Below, piece after piece: positions 42,845 to 50,743 of a stretch of 64,000 nt of DNA. The notes under the pieces were generated by a model. It saw nothing but the letters and a program-made list of their open reading frames with translations, ran no database searches and was not told the origin of the DNA. Position 1 is the stretch's first letter, and every line of letters starts with the position of its first letter. The stretch is from Nocardioides sp. Root240 (GTDB lineage Bacteria; Actinomycetota; Actinomycetes; Propionibacteriales; Nocardioidaceae). Location: assembly GCF_001428825.1 (NCBI RefSeq), contig NZ_LMIT01000016.1, positions 211,219 through 275,218 on the forward strand. The letters are read 5' to 3'. The translations under genes were made by a program, and so were the position numbers.

Positions 42845-43545
42845 AGCTCTCCGGCCCGTCGTTCCGGCTCGTCGCCGCAGGCGCGCTGTTGTCCGCCACC
42901 CTCGCCGGGTGCGGTTCCTCCGACGACGGGGAGGAGGCCAGCGGCGAGCCGTTGGTCGGGACCTTCCGCCTCGACGCCGGTCACTGCGACGCGAAGGGAG
43001 TCACGGGCTCGTACTTCCGGATGATCCAGCCCGGCGGCACGGTGGAGAAGGGCGGGTACTTCCTCAACCCCGACTCCAAGTGCCCCGACCAGTCCTACTC
43101 GGTCGCGGTCGCCGGCACCGACGGAGGGTTGGTGACGGGCACCTTCCAGCCCGGCCCCAAGGCGGCGTTCAGCCCGCAGGGCGACGCTCTCGCGGGTCAG
43201 ATCACGCGACCGGGCACGTTCACCGCGATCAAGTTCGCGATCTCGACGCAGTCGGTCGACCCGGGCACGGGGGAGGAGCTCCCGCGTCCGGAGATCCGCA
43301 ACGACGACGGGGTCCTGTCCGGCCAGCTCACCGCGTGGACCGCGGGCTGGAACAACCTCTACTTCAACCAGGGCTCCCCGAAGCCCGACGGCTCCGAGAA
43401 GGGTCTCACCAGCCCGGTGGAGGGGACCTACGACGAGGACTCGGGCCACTTCGAGCTCTCGTGGTCCAGCACCATCGAGGGCGGGCCGTTCGACAGGTTC
43501 AGCGGCTACTGGCACCTCGAGGGGACCTTCGTCGCCGCGAAGTGA
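42841..43545 (+). CDS. Lipoprotein paralogous to the 40753-41856 product
   Basis: 234 aa. Lipoprotein signal MKLSGPSFRLVAAGALLSAT with lipobox LAGC (Cys near 24). The mature domain runs LVGTFRLDAGHCDAKGVTGS to GGPFDRFSGYWHLEGTFVAA and aligns along its length with the surface protein encoded divergently at 40753. Conserved cysteines lie in GHCDAKG and SKCPDQS. Overlaps the duplicated membrane protein. Probably displays the same ligand-binding fold on the membrane. Confidence 0.75.
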   Translation: MKLSGPSFRLVAAGALLSATLAGCGSSDDGEEASGEPLVGTFRLDAGHCDAKGVTGSYFRMIQPGGTVEKGGYFLNPDSKCPDQSYSVAVAGTDGGLVTGTFQPGPKAAFSPQGDALAGQITRPGTFTAIKFAISTQSVDPGTGEELPRPEIRNDDGVLSGQLTAWTAGWNNLYFNQGSPKPDGSEKGLTSPVEGTYDEDSGHFELSWSSTIEGGPFDRFSGYWHLEGTFVAAK

Positions 43546-43849
43546 GTGGCGGGTGAGTGGCGGAGCCGGGGTCCGTGCCACGAAAGCTCAATCACCTTAA
43601 AGTTACCTAAATTAGTATGGTTAAGTAGAGCCATCGTCTGTAGGGAATCGCGGTCCTCGTGGCCGCGGTGGGAGGCAGTCGAGAACTGCTGGACAAGTGC
43701 GGTGTGAACCGACGTCGGATCGACCTGGGAGCACGATCCGCCCTGCTCGGGTGCAGAGCCGGGAGTCGGCGCGTCACGGCGCCGTACCTGTCCATGTCTC
43801 GACGCGACCCCGGAAGGTCGCGTCACCGCACCCGTACAGAGGAAGGCAC
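43546..43849 (+). promoter_or_regulatory. Upstream region of the large secreted protein gene
   Basis: 304 bp without a gene. AT-rich block at 43587-43628 (CCTTAAAGTTACCTAAATTA, then GTATGGTTAAGTAG); TATGGT at 43616-43621 is a possible -10. The long transcribed leader that would follow has GC-rich stems but matches no riboswitch I know. GAGGAAGGC at 43839-43847 is the ribosome-binding site. Confidence 0.4.
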
Positions 43850-46084
43850 ATGCACAGCATGCACAGGAAGAACCGCGTCGTCCGCGGGGTGGCTGTCGGT
43901 CTGCTCAGTCTCGGTCTCCTGACCGCGGGCACCGTCACCGCCGCCGCCGACGACACGTCCGACCCGGGCGGCCTGCCGCTCCCCGGTCTCGACTCGCTCG
44001 GGGGAGGGGGACTGCCCCTGCCCGGTCTCGACTCGCTCGGTGAGGGCGGGCTCCCGCTGCCGGGCCTCGACGCACTGCCCGGCCTCGACGTCCTGGACGG
44101 CGGCGGGCTCGGCGGCGGCCTCGGCGGGGACGGTGCGCTGGGCCTGCTCGGCGACCTGCCGATCAGCGCCGAGTGGCTCGTCAACACCCTCAGCAACGCG
44201 ACCAGCCTCGGGAAGGTCAAGAACAACACCGTCAGCGGCGCGATCGCGCGCCGTGACAAGGCGACGGCCGAGTGGAAGGCCGCCCAGGCGAAGTACGAGG
44301 CGGGGAAGGGCCCGCAGCCCAATCCGCTGGCGAAGCCCGAGTACTCCGTGGTGTGGTCGGCCAAGCAGAACGTCGCCGACATCAACGCCGACGTCATCAG
44401 CAAGTTCGTGCAGAACGCGACCATCAACCCGCAGGGTCTCCTCGACCTGCTGAACCCGCAGTTCCTCCCGGGTCTCGACGGCTTCCAGGTCATCGACGGC
44501 CGGGCCAAGAACCTGGACGGCTCGGACAACCCGGACTACGCCCGCGTGGTGAACTTCGTGCAGCTCCCGCTGCCGTGGGGCCTGGAGAACGAGTCGCACC
44601 ACATGCAGTACGAGTGGAACGACGGGGACCCGATCCTCGCCGGTGGCCTCTTCACCGGTACGACGCACGTGCTCGACGCCTCGGACATCCCCAACCTCAA
44701 GCTGCTCAACGAGATCCCCGTGACCTCGACGCCGGGCGGCTCGATCGCCGATGCGTACGAGAACGGCCCCGGCGGGCGGTTCTACCTCACCCTCATGGGC
44801 GGCCCGCTCGCGAACTTCGGCGGCTCCCCGGGTGAGGTCGTGACCTTCAAGCCGCACCCGACCAAGGGTGTCGTCGTCGAGTCCGAGTCGCCGGCCGGTG
44901 GCGCGCTCGGTGCCAACCCGAACGGCATCAAGGAGCCCTGCACCCTGCGGGAGGCCCGCCCGCTGGGCACCTGCGCCAACCCGCACGGCATCCAGTTCCG
45001 CAACGACCTCGGCGTCGGCATCACCTCCGACTACGCCGAGCCGCGCGAGATCGTCCTCGACCCGGTCAAGACGATCGACAAGTACGCCTTCCGGCCGACG
45101 GTCCGGACCTGGAACAACGAGGGCGCCAACGCCGGCAAGCCGAAGCTGATCGGTGTCGCCCACGTCCCCAACGGCCCGACGGAGCCCGCCCAGCGGGCCC
45201 ACGAGCAGTACGGGATCATGGAGGCGGCCAAGACCTGGCCGAACGCCGACCGGTACCAGAAGGGCCTGTCGTCGAAGGGCGCGTTCTTCGGCTCGATGTG
45301 CGGCGGCGGCGTGTTCTTCGTCCCCGACCTCACCAAGGCCAAGGGCGACTTCTCCGACCAGATCGTCCAGGTGTGGAACGACGGCCTGTCGATCGTGCAG
45401 ACCCCCGACGGCCGCAAGTACGACGAGCCCGGTGGCTGCGCCGGTGGTGCGTGGCACCAGGTGGCGCCGAACAACCGGATCCTGTTCCGGGCCGTCCAGG
45501 GCCGCAACCCCGGCTCGGACAACTACTTCGACCAGGGCTCGGCGAAGATCGTCTACGACATCGACATCTCGCCGCTCATCGAGAGCGCCGCGGACGGCAA
45601 GGTCGACTGCGACCTGTCCCGAGGCATCCACAACGGCACGCTCGACCTCACCGGCATCCGGCTGTGGAACAAGCTGGCCCAGGGCGAGACCGTCGCGGAC
45701 TGCCCGCGGTTCATCTCCGCCCTGCCCGTGGCCGACGTGACGACGGGTGGCCCGCACTGGGGCGCGCTCGACAACCACACCGTCGACCAGTGGGGTACGC
45801 CGTGGCGCCTGCAGTTCACGGACTACTTCGTCTCCCGCACGGGTGTCGACGGTGACCACCGGCTGTACTCGGTGAACATCACGCCGTCCGGCAAGCTGAG
45901 CTACGACGACTCGTTCCGTGACGAGAAGACCGGCGGTCTGGGCGTCAACTTCAACCGGCGCAACTGGCCGGGCAACCCGGATGCGGGCTTCTACAAGCCG
46001 CACTCGGAGCTGTGGGTGACGCCGCCGGGGATCTCGACGCCCAACGCGTCGGGCAAGGACCTGTCGTACAGGGACTTCCGTTGA
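43850..46084 (+). CDS. Large secreted protein, tentative SBP56/methanethiol-oxidase-like
   Basis: 744 aa from MHSMHRKNRVVRGVAVGLLS; Sec signal cleaved near VTAAADD. Residues about 40-100 are a Gly/Leu/Pro repeat (GLPLPGLDSLGGG, GLPLPGLDSLGEGG, GLPLPGLDALPG). The main part (about 150-744) looks beta-rich, with blade-like motifs rich in His: NESHHMQYEW, GGLFTGTTHVLDASDIPNL, NPHGIQFRNDLGVGITSDYA, GGAWHQVAPNNRILFRAVQG, HSELWVTPP. The HVLD and NPHG patterns recall SBP56 (copper-dependent methanethiol oxidase), but length and signal differ, so this is a weak call. Overlaps the CopCD-like gene by TTGA. Confidence 0.5.
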   Translation: MHSMHRKNRVVRGVAVGLLSLGLLTAGTVTAAADDTSDPGGLPLPGLDSLGGGGLPLPGLDSLGEGGLPLPGLDALPGLDVLDGGGLGGGLGGDGALGLLGDLPISAEWLVNTLSNATSLGKVKNNTVSGAIARRDKATAEWKAAQAKYEAGKGPQPNPLAKPEYSVVWSAKQNVADINADVISKFVQNATINPQGLLDLLNPQFLPGLDGFQVIDGRAKNLDGSDNPDYARVVNFVQLPLPWGLENESHHMQYEWNDGDPILAGGLFTGTTHVLDASDIPNLKLLNEIPVTSTPGGSIADAYENGPGGRFYLTLMGGPLANFGGSPGEVVTFKPHPTKGVVVESESPAGGALGANPNGIKEPCTLREARPLGTCANPHGIQFRNDLGVGITSDYAEPREIVLDPVKTIDKYAFRPTVRTWNNEGANAGKPKLIGVAHVPNGPTEPAQRAHEQYGIMEAAKTWPNADRYQKGLSSKGAFFGSMCGGGVFFVPDLTKAKGDFSDQIVQVWNDGLSIVQTPDGRKYDEPGGCAGGAWHQVAPNNRILFRAVQGRNPGSDNYFDQGSAKIVYDIDISPLIESAADGKVDCDLSRGIHNGTLDLTGIRLWNKLAQGETVADCPRFISALPVADVTTGGPHWGALDNHTVDQWGTPWRLQFTDYFVSRTGVDGDHRLYSVNITPSGKLSYDDSFRDEKTGGLGVNFNRRNWPGNPDAGFYKPHSELWVTPPGISTPNASGKDLSYRDFR

Positions 46085-48939
46085 TCCTCCGGCAATTCGT
46101 CGTCGTCGCGGTCGTCGCGCTGTCTGCCCTCCTGGGTGGCGGCGCGGCGCCCGCGGCGGCGCACCCCAACGCCATCCAGTCCACCCCCGAGGCCGGTTCG
46201 GTCGCGCCCGAGGCGCCGAAGGCGATCTCCATCGCGCTGAGTGAGCCCGCGGTCGCCCGTGGCTCGACCTTCGAGGTCACCGGTCCCGGCGGCAAGGCCG
46301 TCGCGACCGGACCCGTGACGGAGAAGGCCAACGGCCAGATCCTGTCCGTCGTCCCCCGCACGACCCTGGCCAGTGCCGTCTACACGGTCCGCTGGTCCGC
46401 GCTCGGCGACGACGGTCACGTCGTCTCCGGGTCCTTCCGCTTCGGCGTCGCCACCGCGGACGGCGACGACCCGCCCGGGGCCGCCTCGCTGACCGGCGCC
46501 GGCCAACGCCCCGACAGCAGCGCCGCGGGCGACAGCGTGATCCGGTGGACCGGCCGCTGGGCCGGCATCCTGATGGCCTCCGTGCTGTTCGCCGGCCTCC
46601 TCCTGCTGCACCGCCTGCGCCGCGCGGGTGAGATCTCGCCGGCTGGGGAGTCGCGACTGCTGCGCCTGACACCGACGGCCTGGCTGGTGACGGTGCTGGC
46701 CGCCGTCGCCGGTGCGCTGACCTCGGCGACGGCGGGGTCGACCGGTGAGTTCGACCTCGGCCTGCTCACCGAGTCCGCCACCGGCCGGGCCGACCTCGCC
46801 CGTCTCGCGTTCGTGGCCGTGGCCACCGCGGCGCTGCTCGTCGTACGACGACGGCCCCGGGTGCGTCCCTGGGTCGGCCTCGCCGCCGCCGGTGGCGTGC
46901 TCGCCAGCTATGCGTTCTCGGGCCACGTGCTGACCGAGCCGTCGGTGCCCTACCTGCTCGCGGTCGTCGTCCACGTGCTCGCCGCGGGCCTCTGGCTCGG
47001 TGGGCTTGGTGCGGTCGCCGTCGCCTCGCGGGTCGGCGGCGTCGACGTGCGCACGTCGCTGCGTCGCTATGCCGCGATCGCGATCGGCGCGCTCGTCGTG
47101 GTGGTCCTCACCGGCGTGGCCGCGGCCATCCGCGAGGTGGCGCACTGGTACTTCCTGACGTGGTCGGGCTACGGACGCGTCGTCCTCGCGAAGGCCGCAC
47201 TGGTCGTCGTCATCGCGGTCATCGGCCTGGTCGCCTGGCGCCGCTCGCGCGGCGACCGTCAGCCCGGGCCCGCTCGGGCCGTCGGGTTCGAGCTGGTCGC
47301 CGGGGTCGTCGTGCTCGCCCTCGCGGTCACGCTCGGCGCCCTGGTGCAGGGCCGCGACCGGCCGCTCCCGGCCCAGGTCGGGAACCTGTTTGCCGGACCG
47401 GCGGCCGCGACCGCGGTCCTCGACAGCGGTACGGCGGCCGTCGGCCTGGCGCCGGCCCGGGCGGGCGACAACGTCCTCACCGTGGCCCTGCCCCCGGAGG
47501 ACCCGGCGGCGAAGAAGGTGTCCGTGGTCCTGACCGGACCCGACCGTGGCGACCGCCCGCGCACCGTCGACCTCCAGCAGCACGGCGGACGGACCTGGTC
47601 GGCGCCCGTGGACGTGCCGGCGGACGGCCAGTGGCGTGCCGAGGTGACCGTCGACGGGGAGTCCGGCCAGGCCGTGGCCCTCGAGGTCGGGGTGCCCGAG
47701 GCACCGGGCGCGCCGCCGATCGACGTGGTCGCCGTGGCCGACCTGAGCGGGCCCGCGGCCGAGCGCTGCCGCGCGCACGTGATCGGCGTCCAGATGGCGC
47801 TGGCCCGGCTCAACGCGGACGGCGGGCTCGACGGGGGACGCAAGGTGTCCCTGCTGACGATCGACAGCGGCGGCACCCCCGACGGTGCGCGGAAGGCCGC
47901 CGCCCGAGCGTTGCGTGCGGGCGGCGTCGCCTCGGCCGGCACCTGCGGCGGCGGCGGTTCGGAGGCGGTCGAGGCGCTGGCCGACGCCGATCTCCCGGTG
48001 GTCGTCGGCGACCCCGCCGTCGATCCCACCGAGACGCGGGGCGTGTTCCGCCTGGTGGCCGATCCCTTCGCCCAGGGCGTCGCGCTCGGACAGCTCATCC
48101 GCGGCCGGGTGCAGCCGGCCGGCGTCGCTGCCGAGCCGGTCGTGCGCGCCCTCGTCGCGGACGACCTCCAGGGCAGGCGCCTGCTCGCGGGCCTGCGGAT
48201 CGGACTGTCGCCGAAGGCGGCGCCGCGCGGCTTCGCCGAGCCGTCGTCCCGACCGGTCCCCGAGGTCGTCCAGCTCGAGCCGGGATCCCTCGCGTCGCTC
48301 GACGACGGTGCCCTGACCCGGGTCATCGACGCCCGCCGGACCACGGCCCTCGTCGTGGACCTGCCGGACGCCGGTGGTCCCGACGTCGGCGCCATCGAGC
48401 GCCTCGGGCGGGCCCGGGGCGACAAGGTGCTGACCTCGCCGATCCTGTTGTCCGAACGGGTGCTGTCCGAGACCGTGGTCCGCGCGTCGGGCGCCCTCGG
48501 GCACCTCGGCGCGGTGCAGGGCGTCAGCGAGGTCTCGCCCTCGTCGACCGACGCCGTGCTCTACCGGATGGCCGTCCCGCAGCTGTTCCGCGGCGAGCTC
48601 GCCTCGCTCGACGGGCTGCGGGGATACGCGACCGGACGGGCGATCGCGGAGGCGCTGGCCACGGGCACCTCGGCGAGGAAGGTCCTCGAATACCTGGGTT
48701 CGCCGGACGTGTTCAGCTCGGCGCTGCTGGCGCCCTGGAGCCCGCGGCAGCCGGGCCTGGGATCGACCGCGGTCGTGGCCCTCCAGCCGCAGTTCCTGGC
48801 GCCGACGCTCATCCCCGGCTCCGCCGGTGGCGAGCGTCAGGACGACTCCTACTTCCCCGAGGGGAACTGGGCCGTCACCTCCACCGCGCCGCTCGGGCTG
48901 GTACCGGGGCTCGGCGCCGGCACGCAGGTCCCGCGGTAG
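46081..48939 (+). CDS. CopC-CopD copper protein fused to a periplasmic-binding-protein domain
   Basis: 952 aa using TTG at 46081 (TTGA overlap with the previous stop). Signal peptide, then CopC fold at about 24-125, beginning AHPNAIQSTPEAGS with the mature N-terminal His expected to bind Cu2+ and DDGHVVSGSFRFGVA. CopD-type helices at about 150-425 (for example YLLAVVVHVLAAGLWLGGLG; REVAHWYFLTWSGYGRVVLA). A beta domain follows (about 440-540), then a type I periplasmic-binding fold at about 543-940 (IDVVAVADLSGPAAE; QMALARLNADGGLDGG; CGGGGSEAVEALADADLPVV; VFRLVADPFAQGVALG). CopCD fusions are known; the added binding domain is unusual. Likely copper delivery to a secreted enzyme. Confidence 0.8.
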   Translation: MILRQFVVVAVVALSALLGGGAAPAAAHPNAIQSTPEAGSVAPEAPKAISIALSEPAVARGSTFEVTGPGGKAVATGPVTEKANGQILSVVPRTTLASAVYTVRWSALGDDGHVVSGSFRFGVATADGDDPPGAASLTGAGQRPDSSAAGDSVIRWTGRWAGILMASVLFAGLLLLHRLRRAGEISPAGESRLLRLTPTAWLVTVLAAVAGALTSATAGSTGEFDLGLLTESATGRADLARLAFVAVATAALLVVRRRPRVRPWVGLAAAGGVLASYAFSGHVLTEPSVPYLLAVVVHVLAAGLWLGGLGAVAVASRVGGVDVRTSLRRYAAIAIGALVVVVLTGVAAAIREVAHWYFLTWSGYGRVVLAKAALVVVIAVIGLVAWRRSRGDRQPGPARAVGFELVAGVVVLALAVTLGALVQGRDRPLPAQVGNLFAGPAAATAVLDSGTAAVGLAPARAGDNVLTVALPPEDPAAKKVSVVLTGPDRGDRPRTVDLQQHGGRTWSAPVDVPADGQWRAEVTVDGESGQAVALEVGVPEAPGAPPIDVVAVADLSGPAAERCRAHVIGVQMALARLNADGGLDGGRKVSLLTIDSGGTPDGARKAAARALRAGGVASAGTCGGGGSEAVEALADADLPVVVGDPAVDPTETRGVFRLVADPFAQGVALGQLIRGRVQPAGVAAEPVVRALVADDLQGRRLLAGLRIGLSPKAAPRGFAEPSSRPVPEVVQLEPGSLASLDDGALTRVIDARRTTALVVDLPDAGGPDVGAIERLGRARGDKVLTSPILLSERVLSETVVRASGALGHLGAVQGVSEVSPSSTDAVLYRMAVPQLFRGELASLDGLRGYATGRAIAEALATGTSARKVLEYLGSPDVFSSALLAPWSPRQPGLGSTAVVALQPQFLAPTLIPGSAGGERQDDSYFPEGNWAVTSTAPLGLVPGLGAGTQVPR

Positions 48940-48953
48940 CGCACGAACACCCC

Positions 48954-48984
48954 GAGGCGGGGCGAGCGGTGCTCGCCCCGCCTC
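48954..48984 (+). terminator. Strong hairpin between CopCD-like and DUF4395 genes
   Basis: GAGGCGGGGCGAGC (48954-48967), loop GGT, GCTCGCCCCGCCTC (48971-48984): a perfect 14-bp stem. No U-tract, so it may be an attenuator or mRNA-stability element rather than a full terminator. Confidence 0.65.
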
Positions 48985-49009
48985 CTCCCCGAAGAGAGAG
49001 ATCGAGACC

Positions 49010-49531
49010 ATGACCGTCACTGCTCCGGAGTCGCTGCTCCGTCGTACCTTCAGCTTCCCGCACCCGGTCAACGAGAAGGCGGCGCGCGTGGTCGCCGGCG
49101 GGGTCGTCCTCATCGCGGCGACCGCCCTGCTGCTGGGTCGCCTGGTCAGCACCGACTGGCTCTGGCTGAGCCTGGTGCTGGCGCTGGGCTTCGTCGCCCG
49201 CGCGCTGACCGGGCCGACGCTGAGTCCGCTCGGGCGGCTCGCCAGCGCCGTCGTCGCACCCCGGCTGGGGGAGCCGAAGCCCGTCCCCGGGCCGCCGAAG
49301 CGCTTCGCGCAGGTCATCGGCGCCGTCGTCACCGGGCTGGCCACCGTCGCCGTCGCGCTCGGTCTGACCGGCCTCGCCGAGGTCCTGCTGGTCCTGATCA
49401 TCGTGGCCGCCGGCCTCGAGGCCTTCCTCGCGTTCTGCCTGGGCTGCACGATCTTCGGCTGGCTGATGCGGGCCGGGCTGATCCCCGAGGAGACCTGCGA
49501 GGCCTGCAACAACCTCGCCCTGCGCAGCTGA
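49010..49531 (+). CDS. DUF4395 membrane protein with cysteine motifs
   Basis: 173 aa. Four hydrophobic segments; the C-terminal signature FCLGCTIFGWLMRAGLIPEE followed by TCEACNNLAL is characteristic of DUF4395. Two Cys-x-x-Cys pairs (CLGC, CEAC) suggest redox chemistry. The family is often found with thioredoxin/sulphurtransferase genes; here it follows a copper-protein gene. Possibly maintains thiols for metallation (inference). Confidence 0.85.
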   Translation: MTVTAPESLLRRTFSFPHPVNEKAARVVAGGVVLIAATALLLGRLVSTDWLWLSLVLALGFVARALTGPTLSPLGRLASAVVAPRLGEPKPVPGPPKRFAQVIGAVVTGLATVAVALGLTGLAEVLLVLIIVAAGLEAFLAFCLGCTIFGWLMRAGLIPEETCEACNNLALRS

Positions 49532-49541
49532 ACCCGGTCGC

Positions 49542-49575
49542 GAGGCTCGCTGCGCTCGCACCTCGACCAGCGATG
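49542..49575. repeat. REP-like palindromic repeat
   Basis: CGCGAGGCTCGCTGCGCTCG then CACCTCGACCAGCGATGGG. The GCGAGGCTCGCTGCGCTCGC part is highly self-complementary. Inverse-orientation member of the 39203 and 58712 repeat family, between convergent genes. Confidence 0.65.
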
Positions 49576-49579
49576 GGCG

Positions 49580-50743
49580 TCAGCCGAAGAGCGAGCTGCC
49601 CAGGGGCCGGTCGCGGTCGAACCCCGGCAGCACCAGGAACCCGGCCTCCGCGGTCGGCGTCGCGAGCTCCATCAGCCGGTCCGTCCGGTCCATCCGCTGC
49701 TGCGTGCGCGTGAACACCGTGATGTCGTCCTGGTAGGAGATGAACAGCAGGCCCGAGCGGTCGGCGGCGCCGTCGACGGTCTCGCGGAAGCCGTACCCGC
49801 GGCGCAGCATCACGGTCACGTCGACGAACGACGGGTGCGCCGCCCGGGCGTGGGAGTCGACCGGGACCAGGTAGGCGCCCGAGGGCGACTTGGCGCCGAG
49901 GTTCACGTCGGCGCGGGGTGCACCGCCGCTGAGCGGCACGCTCGAGACCCGCTCGCGGCCGAAGACCCCGTCCTGCTCGGCTGCGGGCAGCCGGTGGAAG
50001 GCGGCGGTGTCGAGCACGAACCGTCGTACGACGCCCACGGTCGCTCCCGCGAGCGGTCCGTCGGTGAGCCAGACGTGCTCAGGGACGCCCTTGTCCGTCG
50101 TGGGCTGGACGATGCCGTCCTCGTAGCCGAACGGGTTGCGGGTGACGGCGCCGTCGCCGAGCGGCCGGTAGCCCACCTGGCTCCAGCGCGGCGTGAAGCC
50201 CGGCAGGGCGGCGAGCAGCGCGTCGACCGTGCCGTTGACCAGCTCGGGCCGTTCGGCCGCGACCTGCAGGAAGAGGTCACCCCCGCGGCGGTCGTCGGCC
50301 AGGGCGGCCGAGCCGCGGAACTGCGGCAGCAGTACGTCGGGGGCGTCCGCGAGCTCCGCCAGCGCGAGCAGCTCGCTGCCGATCCCGACCTGGATGGTCA
50401 GGTCGCCCGCAGCCTCGCCGGCGGGTCCGGCCTGCGCCGACGCCACCAGCGCGAGGACCCGCTCCCCGAGCCCGGCGAGCAGCGCGCCGATCGCCTCGCG
50501 CGTGCGGACGGAGGCGGGTGCGGTCAGCGCGTGCAGGTGCAGGTGGGCGAGCGGCGGGACCGGGCGGTCGACGCCGGCCTGGGTGCGGCCCGCAGCAGCG
50601 GTGCTGCTGGATCCCTCTGCTGGCGCGGGATCCGCGGCGGGGGAGGGCGCGTCGATCACCGCCCGCGTCGTCTCCGCAGCGGCCGCTCCGACCGCGAGGG
50701 CGGCGCCTCCGAACAGGACCTGGCGGCGCGACGGCACGCTCAC
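49580..50743 (-). CDS. DyP-type haem peroxidase, Tat-exported
   Basis: 387 aa from GTG at 50743, overlapping the upstream stop as GTGA. Twin-arginine signal SRRQVLFGGAALAVGAAAAE, cleaved near residue 30. The DyP catalytic GxxDG is present as FGYEDGIVQPTTDK (about 205; Asp). Proximal haem His likely in SHARAAHPSFVDV (about 300), and catalytic Arg plus the LLFISYQDDI beta strand follow. DyP peroxidases use H2O2 to oxidise dyes, Mn or lignin-type phenolics, or act in EfeB iron uptake. No efeU/O neighbours are present. Coupled to the beta-helix lipoprotein. Confidence 0.9.
   Translation of the reverse strand: MSVPSRRQVLFGGAALAVGAAAAETTRAVIDAPSPAADPAPAEGSSSTAAAGRTQAGVDRPVPPLAHLHLHALTAPASVRTREAIGALLAGLGERVLALVASAQAGPAGEAAGDLTIQVGIGSELLALAELADAPDVLLPQFRGSAALADDRRGGDLFLQVAAERPELVNGTVDALLAALPGFTPRWSQVGYRPLGDGAVTRNPFGYEDGIVQPTTDKGVPEHVWLTDGPLAGATVGVVRRFVLDTAAFHRLPAAEQDGVFGRERVSSVPLSGGAPRADVNLGAKSPSGAYLVPVDSHARAAHPSFVDVTVMLRRGYGFRETVDGAADRSGLLFISYQDDITVFTRTQQRMDRTDRLMELATPTAEAGFLVLPGFDRDRPLGSSLFG

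Noticed and set aside
46000-49512. 1173-codon minus-strand frame over the CopCD fusion
   Set aside because: Low-complexity Arg/Gly/Asp-rich antisense product; no start signal or domain.
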